A stretch of DNA of 23,325 bases from a virus. Under the pieces are notes generated by a model, which did no database searches, had not been told where the DNA came from, and saw nothing but the letters and a program-made list of their open reading frames with translations. Positions 6,873 to 14,169 of this stretch are shown in pieces (the first letter of the stretch is position 1; each line of letters begins with the position of its first letter). A program made the translations under genes and the position numbers. The DNA is taken from positions 1 to 23,325 of IMG/VR virus record IMGVR_UViG_3300006734_000042. The stretch is one strand, 5' to 3'.

Positions 6873-6878
6873 AATTTG
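6851..6878 (+). promoter_or_regulatory. Possible Bacteroidetes-type promoter before primase gene
   Basis: TAAATTTG at 6871-6878 matches the Bacteroidetes -7 element TAnnTTTG exactly. A TTG lies at 6851-6853, with 17 bases between, slightly short for the -33 element. The start ATG at 6883 is only 5 bases downstream, so the transcript would be leaderless or nearly so. It overlaps the terminator stem, which weakens the case. Confidence 0.25.
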
Positions 6879-6882
6879 AAAT

Positions 6883-7860
6883 ATGATTAGTACAAAAAAC
6901 TTAGTTGCAAACGAATCATCTGTTCCTAGCTATTGGGTTTTTCAGTATTATTTAAAACTCAATGAACATCTTAGTGGACAGGATATAAAAATAAAATCTA
7001 TTTGGAATCCTTCAGAACGTACAGCTAGTTTATGCATATATGTAGATAAAATGAAACGTTGCTATATGTATAAAGACTTTTCAACCGGTAAAGGTGGTAA
7101 CAAGATTAATCTTATACAAGATATATTTGATTTAAATTATGCTTCTGCAGTTGAAAAGATGATCAATGACTATAATAAATTTGTAGCGCAAAATGGAGCA
7201 GTTAAGATAGAATTTAAACCTCAACCTAAATGGGAAGTTGAACTAGTAAAGACACGGTCCTGGAACCAGGATGATGCGGTTTACTGGTTACAATACAGGA
7301 TTGGTAGCTCTATGCTATCTAAATATAATGTTAGACCTATTGATTACTATAATTTAATAAAGTCTGATAATGGGACCGTGGAAAAAAAGACTATACGTGG
7401 TAAGAACATGTATGGTTATTACAATAAACATGGTCAGATATTTAAAATCTATCAGCCTCTTCGTGATGGGTTTAAGTTTTACAAAATTGAATCTTATATT
7501 CAAGGTTTAGATCAGTTGGAGTATAAGCAGCCTTATTTGGTTATTGCTTCTTCATTAAAAGATGTGATGTCTCTAGCCGGATTTGGTTATAATCTTGAGG
7601 TCATTGCTCCAGACAGTGAGAATACTTTGATTAAGCCTTATATAATTGAGAATCTAAAGAGTAAATATAAAAAAGTAATAACTTTATTTGATAATGATGA
7701 TGCCGGTAAAAAAGCAATTGCTGTTTATAAAAAGAACTATGATATAAATGGTTGTGCTTTAGATCTAGCAAAAGATATATCAGATGCAGTAAAAGAGTAT
7801 GGCTTTGATGAAGTTCATGCTAATTTAAAACCTCTCCTTAAGGAGACTATACATAAATAA
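6883..7860 (+). CDS. DnaG-like primase with Toprim domain
   Basis: 325 residues. The N-terminal region (about 15-95) follows the CHC2 fold order (NPSERTASL at 42-50, then KDFSTGKGGNKINLI at 64-78, like the 'CFgCgkgGdaidfv' strand), but the zinc-binding Cys/His set is absent. The Toprim part shows LVIASSLKDVMSL at 219-231 and LFDNDDAG at 268-275 with the paired Asp residues, then KDISD at 297-301. Where Toprim usually has Glu-Gly, this has Ser-Ser. It most likely makes RNA primers for the DnaB-type helicase and the family-B polymerase encoded here. A degenerate primase or another Toprim enzyme is the alternative. The RusA gene starts one base after the stop. Confidence 0.82.
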   Translation: MISTKNLVANESSVPSYWVFQYYLKLNEHLSGQDIKIKSIWNPSERTASLCIYVDKMKRCYMYKDFSTGKGGNKINLIQDIFDLNYASAVEKMINDYNKFVAQNGAVKIEFKPQPKWEVELVKTRSWNQDDAVYWLQYRIGSSMLSKYNVRPIDYYNLIKSDNGTVEKKTIRGKNMYGYYNKHGQIFKIYQPLRDGFKFYKIESYIQGLDQLEYKQPYLVIASSLKDVMSLAGFGYNLEVIAPDSENTLIKPYIIENLKSKYKKVITLFDNDDAGKKAIAVYKKNYDINGCALDLAKDISDAVKEYGFDEVHANLKPLLKETIHK

Positions 7861-7861
7861 T

Positions 7862-8311
7862 ATGGCTAAATATTTTATACCAGGTAATGTACCTAGTAGT
7901 AAAAATGGAAGAAGATGGACAGGCAAGTACTTCATATCTAGTAAAACAGTTATGAAATATAGAAAGGACACAAAACCTTTCTATCAAAAATATGCATCTC
8001 AGTTTCAGAAGGAACTAAAGAAGCATAAACTACCGGTCACAATTGCTTTCACTTTTATTCGTGGTACTAAACATAAGTTTGATTACATAAATCCTGCACA
8101 AACAGTGCAAGATGATATGGTAACACATGGTTGGATAGAAGATGATAATATGGAATTTATCATTCCCATATTCAAACCATATCAATATGATAAAGAAAAG
8201 CCAGGAGTAATAATTGAAATTATAAATTATGGCAAAACAAAAAGAACCAATGGAACTGCTACCACTACTGAGCAGATTAATGGATCACGGAATAGAAAAA
8301 GTAATAGCTGA
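7862..8311 (+). CDS. rusA: RusA-like Holliday junction resolvase
   Basis: 149 residues. The start GNVPSSKNGRR (8-18) matches the RusA opening. The acidic core is HKFDYINPAQTVQDDM (71-86), followed by EDDN at 93-96. Asp74, Asp84/85 and Asp94/95 fit the metal-binding Asp triad of RusA endonucleases, which cut four-way junctions and thus clear recombination intermediates before packaging. The family core ends near residue 122; the last ~27 residues (from KTKRTNG) are polar, low in complexity and overlap the next gene in another frame, so they may be a non-essential tail. Confidence 0.88.
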   Translation: MAKYFIPGNVPSSKNGRRWTGKYFISSKTVMKYRKDTKPFYQKYASQFQKELKKHKLPVTIAFTFIRGTKHKFDYINPAQTVQDDMVTHGWIEDDNMEFIIPIFKPYQYDKEKPGVIIEIINYGKTKRTNGTATTTEQINGSRNRKSNS

Positions 8312-8585
8312 CTTTGATGGTCAAGGTGATTCTGGAGAAGTTCATGATTATACTTTCTATGATATTGATGATAATCTAATAGACTATAGAGCAGATCAAA
8401 ACTTAGAAGATTATATATATTCTTTAATTGAAGATTGTGTTAATAGCTATGGTGGAGATTGGGTAAATAATGACGGTGGATATGGCAGTGTAACAATTAA
8501 TGTAAAAGATAAATCCATTGAGGCTGATTATAATCAAAGAACTGTAGATCCATACTCATGGGATGCTTTAATATTTGATGATTAA
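8229..8585 (+). CDS. DUF6878-like small acidic protein
   Basis: 118 residues. GQGDSGEV at 31-38 and DWVNNDGGYGS at 77-87 match the two conserved blocks (GxGDSGxI and GWxNxDGxxGxF) of a protein family seen in phages and mobile elements that I associate with DUF6878; its function is not known. The protein is very acidic. The start at 8229 lies 83 bases inside the RusA gene in another frame; Met8 at 8250 would not remove the overlap. The stop overlaps the next start by one base (TAATG). Confidence 0.72.
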   Translation: MAKQKEPMELLPLLSRLMDHGIEKVIADFDGQGDSGEVHDYTFYDIDDNLIDYRADQNLEDYIYSLIEDCVNSYGGDWVNNDGGYGSVTINVKDKSIEADYNQRTVDPYSWDALIFDD

Positions 8586-8932
8586 TGGCTCATCCTTCTT
8601 TACATGCTAAATCCTCAGTGAGAAAATGGGGTGGCATTCCTGAAGATTACATTAAAATACATGAGTGGTTTGATGAAACTAAAAAGTGGATAGGTCATTC
8701 TATGCACAGATTATATCGTCATCACAGTGAAGGTATTTTTGAATGTGAAATAATCTTTGGTAAATCATTTATTAATTCAGACGGTAAGACCGTGTATACA
8801 AGATATGTTGGTGAACAACATGTCAAAGAAGATTGCAATAATTACATCCCATCTGCAAAGGAATGGATTGTTCATATGAACAGAAAGGAAAAACCAGATT
8901 GGATGAGAAAAACCTTAAAAATAGAGGACTAA
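8585..8932 (+). CDS. DUF6915-like protein
   Basis: 115 residues. The pattern MAHPSLHAKSSVRKWGG at 1-17, then a WFD-containing segment (EWFDETKKW), HRLYRHHSEGIF at 41-52 and GEQHVKED at 76-83 match a well-conserved family of unknown function found in phages and bacteria (DUF6915, recalled). Many conserved His, Trp and Glu residues hint at a metal-binding or enzymatic site, but none is established. It is linked by TAATG overlaps to the genes on both sides, so all three are probably translated together. Confidence 0.75.
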   Translation: MAHPSLHAKSSVRKWGGIPEDYIKIHEWFDETKKWIGHSMHRLYRHHSEGIFECEIIFGKSFINSDGKTVYTRYVGEQHVKEDCNNYIPSAKEWIVHMNRKEKPDWMRKTLKIED

Positions 8933-9309
8933 TGGATACAAAAGAAATATTAAAAATAGATTTAGAGGTATTTAATAATTTATCTAAGATGTTAAACTCT
9001 TCAAATACTGAAGATGTTGAGATGGCCTTGGAGACAATTAAAAACTTAAACCCTGAGGAAGAGATTATAAGGCTTATTCTTAAAAAAACTTCATATGGTG
9101 GCAGACGTCATCTTATAGAGATGCTTGGTCAGAGCATGTGGAATTATCAAGATCTCACAATGCAAGAGCTGTATAACAGCATATCAAAATTAAAAAGTGA
9201 TAATATAGAAAATATAAAACTCATTTATGAATCATTGGTTGTTGAGCATTTTCATGCTTTAACAGAAGAATATAAATTCATAGATGGTAAATTCAAAGTA
9301 AAATGGTAG
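8932..9309 (+). CDS. Helical protein sharing a motif with two cassette genes
   Basis: 125 residues starting MDTKEILKID. A longer frame upstream (from 8863) overlaps the DUF6915-like gene and has an unlike composition, so the TAATG-coupled start was chosen. It is almost fully helical. Residues about 11-40, ending SSNTEDVEMALETIKNLN, align with segments of the proteins at 11740 and 12753. The rest has HEAT-like helices. Family and function are unknown. It overlaps the VWA gene by 7 bases, which places it at the head of the MoxR-VWA cassette. Confidence 0.7.
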   Translation: MDTKEILKIDLEVFNNLSKMLNSSNTEDVEMALETIKNLNPEEEIIRLILKKTSYGGRRHLIEMLGQSMWNYQDLTMQELYNSISKLKSDNIENIKLIYESLVVEHFHALTEEYKFIDGKFKVKW

Positions 9310-10457
9310 CAAATTTAGTTTCAAAAGCAAGTAAAACCCTAATTTTTACAGAGCCCTTTTATGGGCTCTTTTTAGTTGGCCTTAATAAGGTTTATACAGA
9401 TAAGCTTCCTACTGCTGGTGTTAGTAAACACGGCATTGGTGTACAGCTTGCAATTAACCCTGAATTTTTTACAGGATTGAATGATAAACACAGGATTGGT
9501 TTATTAAAACATGAACTTCTTCATATATCATTTGGGCATTTGTTGGTCAGAGATCAGTATGCAGATAAGAAGTTATTTAATATAGCTGCGGATTTGGAGA
9601 TCAATCAATACATTGATCAAGATTATCTTCCTGATGGAGGTATAACAATGGATTCATTTCCAGAGTTAGATCTTCCTGCAAGAGCTGGTACTAAAACATA
9701 TTATGAGTTATTACAACAAGCTCGTCAAGATGGCTCATCTCCATCTCTTGATGAATTAATGGATCAAATGGATGGAAGTACTCCATATGATCATGCCACA
9801 TGGGAAGAGATTGAAGATTTATCTGAAGCAGAAAAGAAGTTAATCCAAAAGCAGGTTGAGCATCAGCTCAAAGAAAATGCTGAGATGACTGAGAAGAGAT
9901 GCGGTAATATTCCAGGTGAGTTGGCGGACTTAATTAAAAGACTCCGTCATGTAGAACCACCCAAGTTTGATTGGCGTGGTTACCTTAGAAGGTTTGTTGG
10001 TAATTCATCTATAGTTTATACAAAGAAGCTAAGAAGAAAGTATAATAAAAGGTATTCTGAAAATCCAGGACTAAAGATTAAATTCAAAAATCACATCTGC
10101 GTAGGTGTTGATACTTCAGGATCTGTAAGTCAAAAGGAACTTGAGGAATTTTGGTCTGAGTTAACACATATGCACAAGACTGGTCATCAGATTACAGTAG
10201 TGCAGTGTGATACAAGTATCAATTCAATTGAACCTTTTAATCCTAAGCGTGATTGGCAAATACATGGTAGAGGTGGTACATCATTTCAACCTGTCATAGA
10301 TCACTACAATGAACACGGGCGTTATACAGCTCTTATATATTTTACGGATGGTGAGGCATGGGCCCCAGAGAACTGTCCAAAGAATGCTTTGTGGGTACAT
10401 AGCAGTCATTGCAGAATAAACGAAGAATTACCCGGAAAAAAAATACAATTAAATTAA
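9303..10457 (+). CDS. Metallopeptidase-VWA protein (DUF2201 type)
   Basis: 384 residues. The N-terminal putative metallopeptidase domain has PFYGLFLVGLNK (18-29), NPEFF (52-56), HELLH at 70-74 and NIAADLEIN (93-101), the order of the DUF2201 N-terminal family. An acidic linker (about 150-200) leads to a VWA-like domain whose MIDAS is DTSGS at 270-274, with GGTSF at 324-328 and FTDGEA at 347-352, all needed for metal-dependent partner binding. VWA proteins of this kind pair with MoxR-type AAA+ ATPases, and the next gene is one. The pair probably remodels or matures a protein target, with the HELLH site possibly cutting it. An unusual intragenic hairpin lies at 9350-9373. Confidence 0.88.
   Translation: MVANLVSKASKTLIFTEPFYGLFLVGLNKVYTDKLPTAGVSKHGIGVQLAINPEFFTGLNDKHRIGLLKHELLHISFGHLLVRDQYADKKLFNIAADLEINQYIDQDYLPDGGITMDSFPELDLPARAGTKTYYELLQQARQDGSSPSLDELMDQMDGSTPYDHATWEEIEDLSEAEKKLIQKQVEHQLKENAEMTEKRCGNIPGELADLIKRLRHVEPPKFDWRGYLRRFVGNSSIVYTKKLRRKYNKRYSENPGLKIKFKNHICVGVDTSGSVSQKELEEFWSELTHMHKTGHQITVVQCDTSINSIEPFNPKRDWQIHGRGGTSFQPVIDHYNEHGRYTALIYFTDGEAWAPENCPKNALWVHSSHCRINEELPGKKIQLN
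9350..9373 (+). terminator. Terminator-like hairpin inside VWA gene
   Basis: AGAGCCC (9350-9356) pairs perfectly with GGGCTCT (9363-9369) around a 6-base loop and is followed by TTTT. It lies 47 bases after the VWA start codon and encodes TEPFYGLF. If ribosomes lag, it could terminate transcription early; if they follow closely, it would not form. Confidence 0.45.
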
Positions 10458-10463
10458 ACAATT

Positions 10464-11738
10464 ATGGCACAAGTAAATTTAAACATTGATGACTTAAGAG
10501 GCTTTATGGGCCACATTATAAACAATAATAGATTTCTACAGGGACAGGGAAAACTTCCTGTTGCTATAGAAGTTCTAGGTGAATCAGGTATTGGTAAAAC
10601 ATCCACAGTAAAACAAATTGCTGAGGAACATAACCTTGATTTTGTAAAACTAAACTTAGCTCAGATTGAGGAGCTAGGTGATCTCGTGGGTTTCCCAGTT
10701 AGAGAGTTCCAAATGTATAAAGAGAAAGTTGTATCTATTAATAACAACAAAGACGCTGTAGCTTACGGTGCAAAGACTGCCGCATCTAAAGATGTTGCCC
10801 AGCTAGCCAATAATGCTTCTGTTACAAAGAAGATTGGGCAGTGGGTAAGTGAGCTCGCAGTAAGTGACTATTTAAGCAATGGTTACAAGATGACAGGTAA
10901 GAACCGTATGTCATATGCTGCACCTGAGTGGATCTCAGACAAGAAGAAAGGTGGTATCCTACTTCTTGATGACTGGAACCGTGCAGACGTTAGATTTATT
11001 CAGGCCGTAATGGAACTGATTGATCGTCAGACGTACATCTCGTGGTCACTACCGCAAGACTGGCATATTGTGTTAACCGCAAATCCAGATAACGGAGACT
11101 ATATGGTTAACTCTATTGATGCTGCACAGAAAACACGTTATATTACTGCTAACTTGCAGTTTGATGTAAACGTATGGGCTCGTTGGGCGGAAGAAGAAGG
11201 AATTGATACACGTTGTATTAACTTCATGCTACTACACCCTGAGCTTGTGACTCAAGAGACAAATGCTCGTGCAATCACCACTTTCTTTAATTCTATCTCT
11301 AGCTTTGAAAGCTTTGAGGCTAACCTTTCATATATTCAAATGATTGGTGAAGGATCAGTAGGTGAAGAGTTTGCTTCTATGTTTACTGTATTTATTAATA
11401 ATAAGTTAGATAAACTAGTTACACCAAAAGATCTATTGACTCATGACAATGAGCAATATATTCTTGGTGAGTTAACCGGTTGTATTGGTAAAGATGATAA
11501 CTATCGTGCAGATATTGCATCTACCCTAGCAACCAGACTTGCAAACTTTGCAGTAGTATATTCTAAGGATAATACAATTAGTCAAAAGATTACTGATAGA
11601 TTGGAAACTCTTTGCACAAAAGAGTATTTCACTAATGATCTTAAGTACTTAGTTGTAAGAACTATTTTTAACGGGAACAAGCAGAAGTTTAATAAGCTTA
11701 TGATGAAGCCTGAAATAATTAAAATGACTGTAAAATAA
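10464..11738 (+). CDS. MoxR-type AAA+ ATPase
   Basis: 424 residues. Walker A GESGIGKT is at 39-46, Walker B ILLLDD at 165-170 with the following WNRA, and sensor 1 TANPDN at 205-210. An insertion of about 60 residues lies between Walker A and B (90-150), and an extended helical C-terminus follows. This order fits MoxR/CbbQ/RavA-type ATPases that work with VWA proteins to remodel other proteins. Six bases separate it from the VWA gene. Codon use differs from the early genes: 8 of 15 Arg codons are CGT, whereas AGA dominates there, which may reflect stronger expression. Confidence 0.88.
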   Translation: MAQVNLNIDDLRGFMGHIINNNRFLQGQGKLPVAIEVLGESGIGKTSTVKQIAEEHNLDFVKLNLAQIEELGDLVGFPVREFQMYKEKVVSINNNKDAVAYGAKTAASKDVAQLANNASVTKKIGQWVSELAVSDYLSNGYKMTGKNRMSYAAPEWISDKKKGGILLLDDWNRADVRFIQAVMELIDRQTYISWSLPQDWHIVLTANPDNGDYMVNSIDAAQKTRYITANLQFDVNVWARWAEEEGIDTRCINFMLLHPELVTQETNARAITTFFNSISSFESFEANLSYIQMIGEGSVGEEFASMFTVFINNKLDKLVTPKDLLTHDNEQYILGELTGCIGKDDNYRADIASTLATRLANFAVVYSKDNTISQKITDRLETLCTKEYFTNDLKYLVVRTIFNGNKQKFNKLMMKPEIIKMTVK

Positions 11739-11739
11739 T

Positions 11740-12756
11740 ATGGCAAATAAGAGTGTATATCAAGAATACAATCAAGATGCACTAGATCATTTTAAATTGG
11801 ATAAAGAGCCCCTTTATGGGGTTCTTTCATCTGATTTTGAAGTGTCTGATGTGCTTATAACACAAGATGAAACTAGATATGAGAACATTAAAAATATGCT
11901 TTCTATACAGAATATAAAACCAACAGCTCTTAATAACTATAAGAGGGCTTTTATACTACCAAGATCTCCAATAACACAGGATAGATTAAAAGCTGTAGCT
12001 AAAGAAAAAGGTTTAACAATTACTAATGATTATGAAAAAGCAGATGTAATTATTACACATGATGAATTTTTTCAAAGATTTGAACATGGAGAAAAAATTC
12101 AATCTACTGTAATGATGTACAGGCTTTGGAATTATGAAGCATTTACCGGAGGTCATCATATGATAGATAATCATGATAAAGCTGTAATTTATGATGAGAA
12201 ACTTGAAGGAAGAATAAGTTCATATAACTGTTCTGGACAAACAACTCTCATTGATGAGTGGGGTATTTCAGCCTTAGCTTTAAACATAGCATATCTTATA
12301 GATATAGGTGAATTAAAAGTAATCGGTGGTGAAACATTGTTACATGCTTCTGCAAATCTAATAGATCTAACTGAAGACCTTCTTAATGAAATAACGCAGT
12401 GGGTAAATTCATATGATGAAGAGAACATAGCTGTAGCAGCTAAGATTCTTCCTACAATAAACTATACAAAGAAACCACATTTAATGTGGCAATTGGCTCA
12501 AAATATATATTCTTATATACATAAGTTTAGTAGAGATAAAGATGTACAGTTTTGGGAGGAACAATCAGATCTAAGTAAATTATATCATAATTCAGCTGAA
12601 GATATGATTCTACAGTTGGAAGTAGAAAATAGATTAGACACTGAATCATTTAAATATTTAGAGAAAATAGTTAGAAAAGATATTTCAATTCATAACCGCA
12701 ATCTTTATACGTTTAAAGTGAGTGTAAAACCAGAATATAAAAAGTACTTAAAATGA
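11740..12756 (+). CDS. KADxIIT-motif protein, paralogue A
   Basis: 338 residues, not recognised. EPLYGVL (23-29) sits over a strong hairpin. ILPRSP (72-77) and KADVIIT (100-106) form a small alpha/beta unit resembling a BRCT or nucleotide-binding lobe. Residues about 210-241, ending SYDEENIAVAAKILPTIN, align with the 8932 and 12753 proteins. The C-terminus is helical. The layout (KADxIIT unit, middle domain, shared helical motif, variable end) matches the next gene, so the two are paralogues. The start is one base after the MoxR stop, and the stop overlaps the next gene by ATGA, so it belongs to the cassette. Confidence 0.75.
   Translation: MANKSVYQEYNQDALDHFKLDKEPLYGVLSSDFEVSDVLITQDETRYENIKNMLSIQNIKPTALNNYKRAFILPRSPITQDRLKAVAKEKGLTITNDYEKADVIITHDEFFQRFEHGEKIQSTVMMYRLWNYEAFTGGHHMIDNHDKAVIYDEKLEGRISSYNCSGQTTLIDEWGISALALNIAYLIDIGELKVIGGETLLHASANLIDLTEDLLNEITQWVNSYDEENIAVAAKILPTINYTKKPHLMWQLAQNIYSYIHKFSRDKDVQFWEEQSDLSKLYHNSAEDMILQLEVENRLDTESFKYLEKIVRKDISIHNRNLYTFKVSVKPEYKKYLK
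11803..11827 (+). terminator. Hairpin inside paralogue A gene
   Basis: AAAGAGCCCC (11803-11812) pairs with GGGGTTCTTT (11818-11827), 10 bp with one G-T and a 5-base loop. It encodes KEPLYGVL, 64 bases after the start, in the same frame as the EPFYGLF hairpin of the VWA gene. The T-run is short and broken, so it is more likely an RNA structure than an efficient terminator. Confidence 0.35.
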
Positions 12757-13904
12757 AAATAGAAAAATTATATACATTAAGCATTTACCCAACTGATTCA
12801 TCGTGGGTAAAATCTGTTTTAGTTGATGAAGATGCCATTACCTTTGTAAATAAACATAAAAATTATCATGTAGGATCTAATGAAGACTACTCATATATTG
12901 GGGGTCTAAGTTCTATTTCTAACGGTAGAAGATCTAATCCAGCATTTAGTATACCTAAGTTTGATAAAAACAATTTACAAGATACAAGTTTCTATAGAAC
13001 TCCAAAATTAGCATTGCCGCAAGTTAAATTGCAACTTTTAAAAGATAAGTATAATATAAAAGTTGTAAGAGATATGGATAAAGCAGATTATATTATTACA
13101 TCAGATAAATATTTTGAAAGTTTAACTGAATATAACTGGCATAGCTTTTACTCAGGATCAGATATAAAAGAAGTATATCTACCTAAAATAAAAGCTTATG
13201 TTTCTGAAACTATATATGATAAAATCTGTCACTTTGTTGATCATGTTATAAATAAAGATGGTTTTATTTTTATTGATAATAGAATACCTTATGGCTTTAA
13301 TCATACTGTTAGAGATGCTTTTAGTGATAGACATGATAAACTTAGAGATAAAGGTCATGAATTTTGGTTAGTTACACACTCTGAAAATTTAACTTATTTA
13401 ATAAATAACCCTGATAAGTTAGTTAAAGATACTGATCTTATAAACTATTGTAATGAAGATTCGGTTGTTCTTACGCCAGAAGAATGCAAATCTATATCTC
13501 AGATGATTAAATCTGGTGATAGAGATAGTATAGCTTTAGCTTTAGAAATGATGGCTAATTGCAATATTGAAAAATCATTTGATAAATTGGCTTTAATATT
13601 TGCATTCTATAAAGAGTTACTTGGTAATGCAAGAAACTGGAATAGTGTAAATGTAAAATCATTAAGGAAACAATTAGTAGATATTCCTTATGTTGAGGGT
13701 AATAATGGATATGGTTTTAATATGTTAGTTAGAGCTTTGCATGTAAAAGGTTGTTTAACTCCTTTTGCTGTAGGTGCAATATCTAATAAAATGTGCAAGA
13801 CTATATTGAGTCATGTAGGCCTTACAAACTCTGAGTCTGTATTTGATATAAGACCTAAAGATTTAAAACTGAAGTCTGAATATACTGAAGACTTACCGTT
13901 TTAG
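12753..13904 (+). CDS. KADxIIT-motif protein, paralogue B
   Basis: 383 residues, not recognised. The N-terminus is beta-rich. ALPQVKLQLLKDKY (87-100) leads to KADYIIT at 110-116 and then SDKYFESL, matching paralogue A. Residues about 240-271, ending SGDRDSIALALEMMANCN, carry the shared helical motif; a C-terminal region (275-383) has no counterpart in A. Proteins with a 'KADy.It.kY' segment recur in Bacteroidetes phages as hypotheticals (recalled). It starts in an ATGA overlap with paralogue A and is the last gene before a strong terminator, so it closes the cassette. Confidence 0.75.
   Translation: MKIEKLYTLSIYPTDSSWVKSVLVDEDAITFVNKHKNYHVGSNEDYSYIGGLSSISNGRRSNPAFSIPKFDKNNLQDTSFYRTPKLALPQVKLQLLKDKYNIKVVRDMDKADYIITSDKYFESLTEYNWHSFYSGSDIKEVYLPKIKAYVSETIYDKICHFVDHVINKDGFIFIDNRIPYGFNHTVRDAFSDRHDKLRDKGHEFWLVTHSENLTYLINNPDKLVKDTDLINYCNEDSVVLTPEECKSISQMIKSGDRDSIALALEMMANCNIEKSFDKLALIFAFYKELLGNARNWNSVNVKSLRKQLVDIPYVEGNNGYGFNMLVRALHVKGCLTPFAVGAISNKMCKTILSHVGLTNSESVFDIRPKDLKLKSEYTEDLPF
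12784..12811 (+). other. Hairpin inside paralogue B gene
   Basis: TTTACCCA (12784-12791) pairs perfectly with TGGGTAAA (12804-12811) around a 12-base loop, 31 bases after the start codon. TCTGTTTT follows a few bases on. It is weaker than the two hairpins in neighbouring genes but in the same relative place. Confidence 0.3.
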
Positions 13905-13963
13905 GGGTAGCCATAATTGATTAGAAATGGTGTGCAGAACGTCTGCACACCACCCCTTTTTTT
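13905..13963 (+). terminator. Strong terminator closing the MoxR-VWA cassette
   Basis: TGGTGTGCAGA (13928-13938) pairs perfectly with TCTGCACACCA (13942-13952), 11 bp with a 3-base loop. GGGGT just after the gene stop can also pair with ACCCC at 13952-13956. A T7 run (13957-13963) follows. Confidence 0.9.
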
Positions 13964-13983
13964 ACTAAACTAAAGTTAGATGT

Positions 13984-14169
13984 ATGGATAAAGAATATAT
14001 TTGTAGTATATGTGGCAAAAACTTTGAGCCCATTGGGCATAATGCTGAGCCTGTAAATGATGGCAGATGCTGTGATAAGTGTAACTATGGAGTTGTACTA
14101 CCAGAAAGATTAAAAAGAATCTATGATCAAAGAACAGAAGACAAAGACTCTAACAACAAAGAACAATAA
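13984..14169 (+). CDS. Four-cysteine zinc-finger protein
   Basis: 61 residues. CSIC at 7-10 and the later CCDKC group give two CxxC-type knuckles, a zinc ribbon. The remaining block GHNAEPVNDGRCC and VVLPERLKR match a small zinc protein common in phages and Firmicutes (recalled). Function is unknown; nucleic-acid or protein binding is typical of such folds. It is the first gene after the cassette terminator, and its 3' end overlaps the radical-SAM gene by 47 bases in another frame. Confidence 0.82.
   Translation: MDKEYICSICGKNFEPIGHNAEPVNDGRCCDKCNYGVVLPERLKRIYDQRTEDKDSNNKEQ

Noticed and set aside
8222-8250. Programmed frameshift joining RusA to the next gene
   Set aside because: The A-rich run gives no standard slippery heptamer in the RusA frame, and the shift needed would be +1. 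A plain overlap is simpler.
8863-8931. Upstream extension of the 8932 gene
   Set aside because: It lies fully inside the DUF6915-like gene in another frame; the TAATG-coupled start at 8932 fits local practice.
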